Below, one piece after another: positions 51,524 to 63,142 of a stretch of DNA of 64,000 nt. How positions within the stretch are numbered: position 1 is the first letter of the stretch; the number at the start of each line of letters is the position of its first letter. The position numbers and the translations under genes are program-made. The notes under the pieces are model-generated. The model was not told where the DNA came from. It saw only the letters and a program-made list of their open reading frames with translations, and did no database searches. The stretch is from Sphingopyxis jiangsuensis (GTDB lineage: Bacteria; Pseudomonadota; Alphaproteobacteria; Sphingomonadales; Sphingomonadaceae). Location: NCBI RefSeq assembly GCF_016734905.1, contig NZ_JAERPO010000002.1, forward strand, positions 825,524 through 889,523. The letters run 5' to 3'.

Positions 51524-54040
51524 TCAGATGATCCCGCCGCGATCCTCGAGAAACTCGCTGTCGGTCCGGCGGCCCGAATCCTGGCGCACCGGCGCATCCT
51601 GACGCGGCGCGGGACGCGCGGGCGTGATCTCCTCTTCGCGAATCGTGCGGCGCGGTTCGCTTTCGGGTTTGAACGCCTCCCAGATAATCGACGCCTTGGG
51701 GTCCGACGTCGGCCAGCTGCCATAGACGCGGCGCCCCGACCGGCGATCGATGCGCACCATGCGCACGCCCTTGGGCGCGGCGAAGGGAATCGGCTGGCGG
51801 TCGGCGAGCGCGACGAGCGCGAAGTCCTTGAAGATCGGCGCGGCGAGGCTGCCGCCCTGCGCATAGCCGCCCATGCTGCGCGGCTGGTCGAAACCGATAT
51901 AGACGCCCGCGATCACGTCGGGCGTGCCGCCGACGAACCAGACGTCGTTGGGCCCCGAGGTCGTCCCCGTCTTGCCGAAGAGCGGGATGCCGAGGTCGCG
52001 CAGCCGCACTGCGGTTCCGCGCTGGACCACGCCCTCGAGCATGTGAACGACCTGATAGGCGGTCATCGGGTCCATCAGCTGCTCGCCCGACGGCGCAAAG
52101 CGCGGCATCGGCTTGCCGTCCCAATCCTTCATGTTGCAGCCGTCGCACGCGCGCCAGTTGCGCGGGAAGATCACCTTGCCGCGCCGGTCCTGCGCATAGT
52201 CGATCACCCGCGGCTTGAGTTCGCGGCCGTGGTTCGCGAGCATCGCATAGGCGTTGGTGATTTTCTCCACCGTCGTCGATCCGGCGCCGAGCGCGGTCGA
52301 CAAATAGGGTTCGTGCTCGCCGATCCCCATCGTCCTGATCGTTTCGACGACCGGCTCCATGCCGATCTGGCTCGCCGCGCGCACCGTCATCAGGTTGCGC
52401 GACTGTTCGAGGCCCCAGCGCATCGTATGTTCGCCGCTGCCGCCCGCACCGCCGAAGTTGCGGAAGCATTTGTTGCCGAAGCGCGCGCCCTGATAGACAC
52501 AGAAGCTGCCGTCGACGATCATCGTCGCGGGGGTCATGCCGTTGTCGAGCGCGGCGGCGTAAACAAAGGGCTTGATCGTCGAGCCCGGCTGGCGCTCGGC
52601 CTGCGTCGCGCGGTTGAACGGCGACAGGCGCACGTCGAACCCGCCCTGCATCGCATAGATGCGGCCCGAATGGGGGCTTTCGACCACCATGCCGCCCGAC
52701 ACCTCGGGAATATTCTTGAGTGCATAGCTGCCGCCGCCGGTCGCCTTCACGGCGATCAGGTCGCCGGGGCGCAGCGCGTCGAACGCGCTCCCGCCTGTCT
52801 TGCGATAGCGCATCGACGCGGCGCTCGCGGGGAGGCGCCCCGTCTCACCGTTCGAAAAGCCGATGCGCGCCTCGCCCGCCGATTTGGAGACTACCGCAGC
52901 GATCCGCCACCCGTCATAGTCGATGCCGATAAAGCTCGAAGCAAGGCGGCTCGCCCATTGGTCGTCGGCCTCGATCGTCGCGATCGGCCCCGACCAGCCC
53001 TTGCCCGCGTCATAACGGATGAGGCCGCGGCGCAGCGCGCGCGTCGTCGCGTCCTGCATCTTGGTATCATAGGGCGTGCGCACCCACAGCCCGCCGGCAT
53101 AGACGCTGAGCGGGCCGTCCTCGGCGGTTTCGCCGAACTCTGCGATCAGCTGGCGCCGCACCTCTTCCATGTAATAGCCGCCGACCTGCGCGACCGCGCG
53201 GTTGCCGCTCTCGCTGAGGCCGAGCGGCATCGCGCGCGCGGCGTCGCGCTGCGCGGCGGTAATCCAGCCATTATTCTCCATCGATCCGAGCACGAAATTG
53301 CGCCGCGCGACCGCATCGTCTTCGAACCGCGCGCGACCGTAGCGCTCGGGCGCTTTGGGCAGGATCGCGAGGAACGCCATTTCGTGAAGGTCGAGCTCGT
53401 CGACATCCTTGTCGAAATAGGCGCGCGCCGCCGCCTGGACGCCGAAGGCACGGCGTCCGAGCGGGATTTCGTTGAGGTAGAGCTCGAGAATCTGCTCCTT
53501 GGTCAGCGCATCCTCGATCCGCATCGCAAGGATCGCCTCGCGAATCTTGCGGCGATAGCTGAGCTCGTTGGTCAGCAGCAGGTTCTTCGCGACCTGCTGC
53601 GTGATCGTCGATGCGCCGACCGGGCGTCCGCTGTTGGTCAAATTGGTGACGATCGCGGACGCAATGCCCGGATAGTCGATCCCGCCATGTTCGAAAAAGG
53701 TCTTGTCCTCGGCAGCGAGGAAGGCGCGGACGAGCAGCGGCGGATATTCACTGTACGCAAGCTGGACGCGCCGCTCGCGCGCATAGCTGTGGACGGGCTT
53801 GCCCTCGGCATCGCGCACCATCGTCGGCAGCGGCGGCTCATAGTCGCGCAACTGGTCGACCGACGGCAGGTCGCGCGCGAAAACCGCCCAGATCAGCAGC
53901 AGCCCCGCGAGCCCGGCGAGCGCCAGATAGCCGAGCCAGCGGAACCAGCGCCGCGTCCACATCTCGCGCAGCCAGTCGGCGACGGCGCTCGTGTCGCGGC
54001 GGATGCGCATGCGAAAATGGGACAAAGTGTCTTCGGCCAT
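51524..54040 (-). CDS. mrcA: Penicillin-binding protein 1A
   Basis: A bifunctional class A PBP that polymerises and crosslinks peptidoglycan in the periplasm. The 838-residue protein has a short cytoplasmic N-terminus, one membrane helix (residues 33-52), a GT51 domain (AFLAAEDKTFFEHGG and GASTITQQVAKNLLL), an OB-like linker, and a transpeptidase domain with SxxK in PGSTIKPFVYAAAL, SxN in EQSRNLMT and KTG in LFGKTGTTSGPNDVWF. The tail is basic and Pro-rich. Confidence 0.95.
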   Translation of the reverse strand: MAEDTLSHFRMRIRRDTSAVADWLREMWTRRWFRWLGYLALAGLAGLLLIWAVFARDLPSVDQLRDYEPPLPTMVRDAEGKPVHSYARERRVQLAYSEYPPLLVRAFLAAEDKTFFEHGGIDYPGIASAIVTNLTNSGRPVGASTITQQVAKNLLLTNELSYRRKIREAILAMRIEDALTKEQILELYLNEIPLGRRAFGVQAAARAYFDKDVDELDLHEMAFLAILPKAPERYGRARFEDDAVARRNFVLGSMENNGWITAAQRDAARAMPLGLSESGNRAVAQVGGYYMEEVRRQLIAEFGETAEDGPLSVYAGGLWVRTPYDTKMQDATTRALRRGLIRYDAGKGWSGPIATIEADDQWASRLASSFIGIDYDGWRIAAVVSKSAGEARIGFSNGETGRLPASAASMRYRKTGGSAFDALRPGDLIAVKATGGGSYALKNIPEVSGGMVVESPHSGRIYAMQGGFDVRLSPFNRATQAERQPGSTIKPFVYAAALDNGMTPATMIVDGSFCVYQGARFGNKCFRNFGGAGGSGEHTMRWGLEQSRNLMTVRAASQIGMEPVVETIRTMGIGEHEPYLSTALGAGSTTVEKITNAYAMLANHGRELKPRVIDYAQDRRGKVIFPRNWRACDGCNMKDWDGKPMPRFAPSGEQLMDPMTAYQVVHMLEGVVQRGTAVRLRDLGIPLFGKTGTTSGPNDVWFVGGTPDVIAGVYIGFDQPRSMGGYAQGGSLAAPIFKDFALVALADRQPIPFAAPKGVRMVRIDRRSGRRVYGSWPTSDPKASIIWEAFKPESEPRRTIREEEITPARPAPRQDAPVRQDSGRRTDSEFLEDRGGII

Positions 54041-54174
54041 ATTGCCAAGCCTCTAGAGCCTGTGCCGCCGAAAGGGAAGCGCGGTTGCGGCAGCAAGGGC
54101 GGCCCGCGGACGACCCGTCGGACGGCGACAACGGCCCGCCCGATTGCCGCACGCGACGAGGCGTGCCAGCCCCT

Positions 54175-54202
54175 CTTGTGTTGTAAAATGGCAACACTAT
54201 CT
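54175..54202 (+). promoter_or_regulatory. Candidate heat-shock promoter with dyad before clpB
   Basis: CTTGTG (54175-54180) and CTATCT (54197-54202), 16 bases apart, resemble the alphaproteobacterial sigma-32 pattern (CTTG and a CCTATnT-like -10). The perfect 6-bp inverted repeat GTGTTG-N8-CAACAC (54178-54197) lies over the spacer. The match is by eye only and weaker than the consensus. Confidence 0.4.
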
Positions 54203-54230
54203 TGCGAGGGACGAAAGGGGCTTAGACCGC

Positions 54231-56810
<2,580 letters not shown>

Positions 56811-56817
56811 AGGAATG

Positions 56818-56843
56818 GCAACGCCGCCCCGGTACGGCGTTGC
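56818..56843 (+). terminator. Hairpin after clpB
   Basis: A perfect 9-bp stem GCAACGCCG/CGGCGTTGC with an eight-base loop lies 7 bases after the clpB stop, in the gap to a convergent gene. There is no T run, so it may act as an mRNA 3' stabiliser or a two-way stem. Confidence 0.5.
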
Positions 56844-56855
56844 AGTCCGGATTGA

Positions 56856-57116
56856 TTAGCGCGACTGCCCGACGAGCGACCGCGAACGGGCGGCGTCGTT
56901 GGCAAGATCACGGTCGGCCTGGCTTTGCGCCGTGATGGCTTCCCATTCGGCCTTGGTACGGCAAGTCACGCGCGCCATGATCGAACCGGTTGCGGTTTCC
57001 CGCTTGCAGATTTTCTTTTCGGCGGCGGGCTTTTCACCTTGCGGCGCTTCGGCCTTTGCATGAACTGCCGTCGGTGCAGCGGCGAGGGCCGCAGCAAGGG
57101 AGAGAATTCTGATCAT
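56856..57116 (-). CDS. Small secreted protein of unknown function
   Basis: The 86-residue protein has a signal peptide (MIRILSLAAALAAAPTAVHA) and a short soluble part with two cysteines (KKICKRETATGS and RVTCRTKAEWEAITAQSQ) that could form one disulfide. I do not recognise a family; similar tiny cell-envelope proteins with a CKxETxTGSxx..CRTxxEW pattern occur in sphingomonads. GGAAG lies nine bases before the ATG. Confidence 0.75.
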   Translation of the reverse strand: MIRILSLAAALAAAPTAVHAKAEAPQGEKPAAEKKICKRETATGSIMARVTCRTKAEWEAITAQSQADRDLANDAARSRSLVGQSR

Positions 57117-57170
57117 GCAATAACTTCCTTTCTTTTCAATAACCAGCCTGACTGTGTCGGCCAGCCTTCC

Positions 57171-57205
57171 CAAAAAAAATGGGCGGCCCGCGAGGGGCCG
57201 CCCAT
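57171..57205 (-). terminator. Rho-independent terminator of the TonB receptor gene
   Basis: On the minus strand, ATGGGCGGCCC-CTCGC-GGGCCGCCCAT is a perfect 11-bp stem followed by eight Ts, 20 bases after the receptor stop. Confidence 0.95.
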
Positions 57206-57225
57206 CTATTCCATATTGGCCAGTC

Positions 57226-60219
57226 TTAGAAGCTGACTTTCGCACCAAGGCGGAAGTAACGACCCATGATGTTCGGGCCGGCCCACGCCGGGTTGAAGCC
57301 GAAGATGCCATAGGCAGCGTCGGGATCGAACGGCGGCTTGATGCCGAATACGTTCAGGACGTTTGCATAGATGGTGAACTTGTCACCGATCTTCTGGCTC
57401 GCCGTGAAGTCGACGTTCCAGATATCCTTGGTCTTGCAGTTGACCGGGCTGCCATCGACATAGCTGTGCGTCGAGACGCCATTGTCAGCGTTGAACTGGC
57501 AATCGCCCTTGATGCCGCCGAAGTCGATCGACGCCGTGTCATAGCCCTTGGTGTAATAGGCCGTCAGGCTGAGCGTGGTGTCGCCGAAAGCCAGCGTGTT
57601 CTGCCACGACGCGCGCCACTTGGGCGAACCCGAGCAGGACGTGATGTTGCAGGGGCTGAGCGTGCCATCATAGCGCAGCTTGTCACCAGCGTCGGTCGTC
57701 AGTTCATATTTGATCATGTACGACGCGTCGAAGTTGCTGCGCCACGTCAGGTTGCTGCCGATCGGCAGGCTGAGGTTGGCACCGAAGTCGAGGCCGCTGA
57801 CGACCTGCGAGTCCTGGTTGGTGTACGACGACTGGATGAAGCCGAGCAGCGGAAGCGCATTCGGGAATGCGGGGTCCGGCTGGCCCGGAAGCACGGTTAT
57901 GCCCGGGATGTTCACGACGCCGTTGTTCGAATAATAGGCCGCTTCAGCCGCTGCCGTCGAGGTCACGCCGGTGATGAGGTCGTTGACCTTGATGTGCCAG
58001 AAATCGACCGTCAGGCTGACATTGCGGATGGGCTCGACGATAATGCCGGCGGTGAAAGCCGTCGACTTTTCAGGATCGAGGTCCGGATTGCCGACCTGCG
58101 TCAGACCCAGCGAATAGCTCTGCGTCGCGTAGGCGTTGTTGCCGTGCGCTGCGCAGAACGCCGCAAAGGTGGTGCAGTTGACCGTACGCGTCACGAAGCC
58201 GGTGGTCGGAAGACCGAAGGATTCGTTGAAGCTCGGGATACGGAAGCCCTTCGAGAAGGTACCGCGAACCGCAACCTGCGGGATCGGCGTGAACTTGACG
58301 CCAAGCTTCGGCGAGAAGTTCGACTGACCCGTCGAATAATCGTCGTAACGACCCGAAGCGGTCAGCTCGATCTGCTCGATGACTGGCGCGCTCAGTTCGA
58401 AGAACGCCGATTTCACATCGCGGCTACCCGCCGTACCGACGGCATTGATGCTGTAATAGCGATCATACTGGTTGCCCAGCGTGCCGGGGTTGGCGCTCGG
58501 CGCGTCGATCGATTCGTCGCGGTACGACACACCGACCGCCGCCTGGAGCGGACCGCCCGGAAGCTGGAACAGATCCTTGGCCAACGTCGCCTGGAACTGC
58601 CACAGCTCCGACACCGAGGTGGTCGTGTTGACCGGAGCAATATAATCCCAGATTTCCTGCGAATTGGCTTCAAGGTCGTTCAGATTGAGCGTGCCGCGTG
58701 CGACAACGTCCATGATGCGCTGCGGAATGAAGTAATTTGCCTGGGTGCGCTTCAGACGAACTTCGGAGGCAGTAAAGTTGGCCGAATAGCGCCAATCGTC
58801 GCCGAAGCTACCTTCGATGCCGAGAACACCGCGCAGCGAGCGCGAGCTCGTATCGACCGTACGGTCACGCGTCGAACGCACGAACGCCTGTGCCGTCTGT
58901 CCCGACGCAGCATAAGGGTTATACGGGTTCAACGTGCCATTGGCCGCCGTACAGCCCGTGTTCTGGCCCGACAGCGTCCCCACACCGTTGGCGCAGACAT
59001 AGACGGGCAGCATCACATTATATGCGGCAGCACCGTTGTTCGGCGACGTGGGCGTGCCGTTCAGACCCAGCGGAGTGAAGGTCGCATGCGTCTTGGTGTT
59101 ATAATAGTTGGCAATTGCATAGACCTGTGCGCGATCGCCGACATTGGCGGTAAAGCGCGCGGTCAGCCCCTGACGCTCGATCTCCGGCTGCAGCATGATG
59201 TGATCACCCTGCCAGTTGATCTCGCAGACCCCCGCAAGCGGCGCCGTCGCCGAGGTGCCAATGTTCTGGTGCATCTTGTATCCGCGGCAGCCGGCCGCCG
59301 GATTCAGGAATTCAAAACGGCCAGCGCCCGTGTTGGGGTTGGTCGCCGAAACCGGACGGACGAGGGTAACGCCAGGAATGCTGATCAGGCCGTTAAAGAG
59401 ACCATTTTCGGGAGTGAAGCCATTCCAGTTCTGGTTCGACATACAGCTGCCGCTGGCGCCGCAGATCGAAGTCCAGTCCTTGTTGTTGAACGGATAGCCG
59501 CGATCACGCGCATAAAGCGCGTCCTGGCGACGATATTCGCCGCTGACGTAGAAGTTGAACCCGTCGTTGGCGAGGTCGCCATAGCCCCAGGTCGCGTCGA
59601 TGCGCTGTTCGCCGGCATCACCCTTCTGCGAGATGCCGAGCGAGCCACCAAGGTGGAGGCCCTGGATTTCCTTCTTGGTGATGACGTTGATAACGCCCGC
59701 GATCGCATCGGCACCATAGGTCGACGACGCACCGTCGCGCAGCACTTCGATGCGCTCGACGACAGCGTCGGGGATGGTGTTGAGGTCGACGAAGTTACGC
59801 TGGCCGTCATCCGCGAGCGGATAGGGCGCCATGCGCAGGCCGTCGGAGATCGAAAGCGTCGACTGGACGGTCAGGCCGCGAAGCGCCGGGGCGTTCGCGC
59901 CGCTGGCGAAGTTGAAGCCGGTGTTCCAGCCCTGAGTGATCGTGCCGGCGCCGTTGGCCGACAGGCGCTGCACCGCTTCCGAAACGGTGTTGAGACCGCG
60001 TTCTTCGAGCGTCTGCGCGCTGAGCACGGTAACCGGCGAGGCGGTTTCGGTGTTGGTCCGGCGCAGAATCGAGCCGGTCACGACGATAATAGCGTCATCG
60101 TTCGACGCTTCGTCATCGGCCGGAGCCCCTTGCGCATAGGCGGGAGCCGAAAGCAGAGCGGCGCCCAAGACAATGGGAGCGGCGCTCAGTTTCAGCATCG
60201 AAAATTGGGTTTTCTTCAC
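57226..60219 (-). CDS. TonB-dependent receptor
   Basis: A 997-residue outer membrane receptor with a signal peptide (cleavage near APAYAQ), a TonB-box-like segment DDAIIVVTGS, a plug domain (TETASPVTVLSAQTLEERGL, ... RIEVLRDGASSTYGADAIAGVINVITKK) and a long beta-barrel ending in the C-terminal aromatic FRLGAKVSF. I chose the GTG at 60219 because AAGGGA lies eight bases before it; the ATG at 60198 is an alternative. The substrate cannot be read from sequence; no transport partner is adjacent. The 271-base gap to the M23 gene holds its promoter and no gene I can support. Confidence 0.93.
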   Translation of the reverse strand: MKKTQFSMLKLSAAPIVLGAALLSAPAYAQGAPADDEASNDDAIIVVTGSILRRTNTETASPVTVLSAQTLEERGLNTVSEAVQRLSANGAGTITQGWNTGFNFASGANAPALRGLTVQSTLSISDGLRMAPYPLADDGQRNFVDLNTIPDAVVERIEVLRDGASSTYGADAIAGVINVITKKEIQGLHLGGSLGISQKGDAGEQRIDATWGYGDLANDGFNFYVSGEYRRQDALYARDRGYPFNNKDWTSICGASGSCMSNQNWNGFTPENGLFNGLISIPGVTLVRPVSATNPNTGAGRFEFLNPAAGCRGYKMHQNIGTSATAPLAGVCEINWQGDHIMLQPEIERQGLTARFTANVGDRAQVYAIANYYNTKTHATFTPLGLNGTPTSPNNGAAAYNVMLPVYVCANGVGTLSGQNTGCTAANGTLNPYNPYAASGQTAQAFVRSTRDRTVDTSSRSLRGVLGIEGSFGDDWRYSANFTASEVRLKRTQANYFIPQRIMDVVARGTLNLNDLEANSQEIWDYIAPVNTTTSVSELWQFQATLAKDLFQLPGGPLQAAVGVSYRDESIDAPSANPGTLGNQYDRYYSINAVGTAGSRDVKSAFFELSAPVIEQIELTASGRYDDYSTGQSNFSPKLGVKFTPIPQVAVRGTFSKGFRIPSFNESFGLPTTGFVTRTVNCTTFAAFCAAHGNNAYATQSYSLGLTQVGNPDLDPEKSTAFTAGIIVEPIRNVSLTVDFWHIKVNDLITGVTSTAAAEAAYYSNNGVVNIPGITVLPGQPDPAFPNALPLLGFIQSSYTNQDSQVVSGLDFGANLSLPIGSNLTWRSNFDASYMIKYELTTDAGDKLRYDGTLSPCNITSCSGSPKWRASWQNTLAFGDTTLSLTAYYTKGYDTASIDFGGIKGDCQFNADNGVSTHSYVDGSPVNCKTKDIWNVDFTASQKIGDKFTIYANVLNVFGIKPPFDPDAAYGIFGFNPAWAGPNIMGRYFRLGAKVSF

Positions 60220-60490
60220 AGTGCAGTCCCTTGCTACTGAGTGTTTCAAGATACCCGGGCCCCTGTCGCAGAACGGCAATAATTGCCGCCCACAGACACC
60301 CCGATAGCGTGCGGGATGACCGCTATGCTGGGCCGAGTAAAGGAAAATCCCGGCGCGCCATTCGGTTTCGTCGGCGATTGTGACGTATTTGCAACATGCC
60401 TGAGAATCCGCGAAATTCTATGCTTTCGTAGCGGCGCATCTGCGACATTTTGTTACATTGGTTACGAATTCCGGACCTTGTTTTCGTCCA

Positions 60491-61426
60491 TCATCGTACC
60501 ATCGGGCCGGCCAGCGTGCCGGGGTCGAGCCGCGCGTCGCGCCACTTGATTCCCCAGTGGAGATGCGGCCCCGTCGCGCGCCCGGTCGACCCCACGGTGC
60601 CCAGCCTCTGCCCCTGCACGACGCGCTCGCCCACTGCGACGTCGAGAGTGTCGCAGTGGAGGAAGGCGCTGTTCAATCCCATGCCATGATCGACAATGAG
60701 GAGCCTGCCCTCGAGCGTGAAGGGCTGGTGCGCGGCGAGCACCACGACGCCGTCGGCGGGCGCGACGAAGGGCGTGCCGCGCGGCACGGCGACGTCGGTG
60801 CCGCCATGATAGCTGCCGGGCTTGCCCTGATAGACGCGCTGCGACCCGAAGAAGCCCGACAAACGCCCCTGCACGGGCCAGATGAAGCGCTGCCGCCACC
60901 CCTCCGCATCGGCCGCGATGGCGCGCGCCACGGCGATCTGTTCAAGTTCGGCGGGGCGGCGGCGGCGGAAGTCGGCGTCGCTCGACGCGCTGCCGCGATA
61001 CGGCGCGTTGATATGCTCGATCCGCCAAATTCCCGGCGCGACCATCAGCGTTCGCTCGACCGTCCGCCCGTCGGCGAGCGTCGCGGCGAGCCGCGCGGTC
61101 GTCGGCGCGTCGCGATCGAAAGCGATGAAGAAGCGCCCGTCGCCGCCGAGCGGCACCGCCTCGCCGTCGAAGGTCAGCGCGCGCGTGCCGCCGGGCGCGC
61201 GGCCGAGCATTGAGCCGCCCTGGACGGCGCTGCCCTGCAGTTCGAAATCACGCGGCCCCTCGGGCACGGGGGGCGCGGGCGCCGGCGCTGGGCGCGGCGC
61301 CTCGGCAGGGGCGGGCTGGGGCGAAGCGGTCGGTTGCGGCGCCGGCTCGCCCGGCGGCGGGACGCAGCCCGCGACCAGCAGCGGCAGCGCGGTCCAGAAA
61401 AGCGCGGTCCGCGCGGCGCGCGTCAT
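60491..61426 (-). CDS. M23 family metallopeptidase, lipoprotein
   Basis: The 311-residue protein has a lipoprotein signal ending in LVAGC, a Pro/Ala-rich linker (residues 22-60), a beta-rich middle domain and a C-terminal LytM/M23 domain: HGGTDVAVPRGTPFVAPADGVVV and TGPHLHWGIKW contain the zinc ligands HxxxD and HxH. It cuts peptidoglycan crosslinks or acts as an amidase activator. The ATG at 61426 overlaps the DUF2093 stop by four bases. Confidence 0.92.
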   Translation of the reverse strand: MTRAARTALFWTALPLLVAGCVPPPGEPAPQPTASPQPAPAEAPRPAPAPAPPVPEGPRDFELQGSAVQGGSMLGRAPGGTRALTFDGEAVPLGGDGRFFIAFDRDAPTTARLAATLADGRTVERTLMVAPGIWRIEHINAPYRGSASSDADFRRRRPAELEQIAVARAIAADAEGWRQRFIWPVQGRLSGFFGSQRVYQGKPGSYHGGTDVAVPRGTPFVAPADGVVVLAAHQPFTLEGRLLIVDHGMGLNSAFLHCDTLDVAVGERVVQGQRLGTVGSTGRATGPHLHWGIKWRDARLDPGTLAGPMVR

Positions 61427-61629
61427 TCCTTGGCGTCGAGCGCCGCCTGCACCGAAATGGCGGCACTCGCATAGGGTTCCTGCCGCGCGACCGACCAATA
61501 GCGCAGCTCGTCAAGCCCGATCGGCGCACCGCTCACCGCGCAGAGCACATGGTCGCCCGGCGACAGCACGCGAAAGCCGTTGGGGCCATAATGGAGGCGG
61601 GCGAGGCGGTTGCGGCTGGCGATCAGCAT
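61423..61629 (-). CDS. DUF2093 domain protein
   Basis: The 68-residue protein MLIASRNRLARLHYGPNGFRVLSPGDHVLCAVSGAPIGLDELRYWSVARQEPY fits DUF2093, a small family of unknown function found next to xseA in many alphaproteobacteria, as here. Its start lies 76 bases after the xseA stop, and its end overlaps the M23 gene. Confidence 0.88.
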   Translation of the reverse strand: MLIASRNRLARLHYGPNGFRVLSPGDHVLCAVSGAPIGLDELRYWSVARQEPYASAAISVQAALDAKE

Positions 61630-61705
61630 CGGTCGAAATCCGTTCGGGTAGAGGTCATTGCCGCAACTATAGCAGCGATGCGCGCCGCGGCCACCCCTTC
61701 CGCCG

Positions 61706-63142
61706 TCAGAACAGCTCGCCCTGCCCGCGCCCCGGCGCTGCGGGAGGCTTGCGCGCAGCTTTCGGTGCCGATTGCGGCGCCGGCCCGGGTGCAGGAACCG
61801 CGCCCCCACCGACCTCGGCCGCGACCTCGCCGTCGGCGAATTGCAGCCGCAGCGTTCCCGCAGCCCTCGCCCCCGCCGCGGTCGTCACGATCGCCCCCGC
61901 CGAATCGCGCACCATCGCATAGCCGCGCGCAAGCAGCGCACGCGGGTCGAGCGAGACGAGCAGCCGTGCCAGCCCCTCGAGCTTCGCCCGGTCGCGGTCC
62001 CAGCCGCGCGCGAGCAGCGACGGGCGCAGCGCCGCGCCGCGCGTCGCGAGCCGCTCGGCCGCCACCGCGACGCGGTGCTGCTGGCAGCGGTCGAGCCGCC
62101 CGTGCGCATCGTCGAGCCGCTGGCGCTGCGGCGCATAAAGCGCCTCGCGCCTGGGCAGGTGGCGCGCGAGCGCGGCAAGCCGTTCGGCGCCGAGCGCCTG
62201 GTGGCGGTTCGCCGCGCCGATGATCCGCCCGTTCCACGTCGCCAGCTGCGCCTGCAGTTCGGCGCGCACCGGCACCGCCATCTCGGCCGCGGCGGTCGGC
62301 GTCGGCGCGCGGCGGTCGGCGGCATAGTCGGCGAGCGTGACGTCGGTTTCGTGCCCGACCGCGCTGATCGTCGGGATGCGGCAGTCGGCGATCGCGCGCA
62401 CGACCACCTCTTCGTTGAACGCCCACAGATCCTCGATCGACCCGCCGCCGCGCGCGACGATGACGAGGTCGGGGCGCGGCACCGGGCCGCCGGGCGCCAG
62501 CGCGTCGAAACCGCGCACGGCGTTCGCAACCTGCGCCGCCGCGCCCTCGCCCTGCACGAGCACCGGCCAGACGATCACATGCGTCGGGCAGCGGTCGGCG
62601 AGGCGGTGGAGGATGTCGCGGATCACCGCGCCGGTCGGCGAGGTGACGACGCCGATGGTGCGCGGCAGATAGGGAAGCGGCTGCTTGCGCCCCTGGTCGA
62701 ACAGCCCCTCGGCGCCGAGCCGCGCCTTGAGCTTTTCGAACAGCAGCATCAGCGCGCCCTCGCCCGCGACCTCGAGGCTGTCGACGACGAGCTGATATTT
62801 GGAGCGCCCCGGATAGGTGGTGAGCTTGCCCGTGGCGATCACCTCGATCCCGTCCTCGGGGCGGAAGGCGAGGCGGCTCGCCTGCCCCTTCCACATCACC
62901 ATGTCGATCAGCGCATTATCGTCCTTGAGCGCAGCATAGAAATGCCCCGACGCCGCACGCTTCGCCCCCGACAGCTCGCCGCGCACGCGCACGCGCGCGA
63001 AGCCATCCTCTACGGTACGCTTGATCGCCGCCGACAATTGGCTGACCGACAGGGCTGGCGCATTGTCGCCAGGCGCATCCTCGGCTAACAGCCGCGCGGC
63101 GGTGTCCGTGTCGGAGGCCGTATCGGGAAAAGGGACTGACAT
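61706..63142 (-). CDS. xseA: Exodeoxyribonuclease VII large subunit
   Basis: XseA with XseB degrades single-stranded DNA. The 478-residue protein has the N-terminal OB fold ([30 protein letters not shown]) and the nuclease core [39 protein letters not shown] and [26 protein letters not shown]. The start MSVPF at 63142 is preceded by AGGA on the minus strand and shares two bases with the divergent purD start. No xseB is seen in the window. Confidence 0.95.
   Translation of the reverse strand: MSVPFPDTASDTDTAARLLAEDAPGDNAPALSVSQLSAAIKRTVEDGFARVRVRGELSGAKRAASGHFYAALKDDNALIDMVMWKGQASRLAFRPEDGIEVIATGKLTTYPGRSKYQLVVDSLEVAGEGALMLLFEKLKARLGAEGLFDQGRKQPLPYLPRTIGVVTSPTGAVIRDILHRLADRCPTHVIVWPVLVQGEGAAAQVANAVRGFDALAPGGPVPRPDLVIVARGGGSIEDLWAFNEEVVVRAIADCRIPTISAVGHETDVTLADYAADRRAPTPTAAAEMAVPVRAELQAQLATWNGRIIGAANRHQALGAERLAALARHLPRREALYAPQRQRLDDAHGRLDRCQQHRVAVAAERLATRGAALRPSLLARGWDRDRAKLEGLARLLVSLDPRALLARGYAMVRDSAGAIVTTAAGARAAGTLRLQFADGEVAAEVGGGAVPAPGPAPQSAPKAARKPPAAPGRGQGELF

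Noticed and set aside
57154..60240. 1028-codon open frame antisense to the TonB receptor
   Set aside because: The minus strand has signal peptide, plug and barrel; the plus-strand product is Arg-rich without any recognisable domain.
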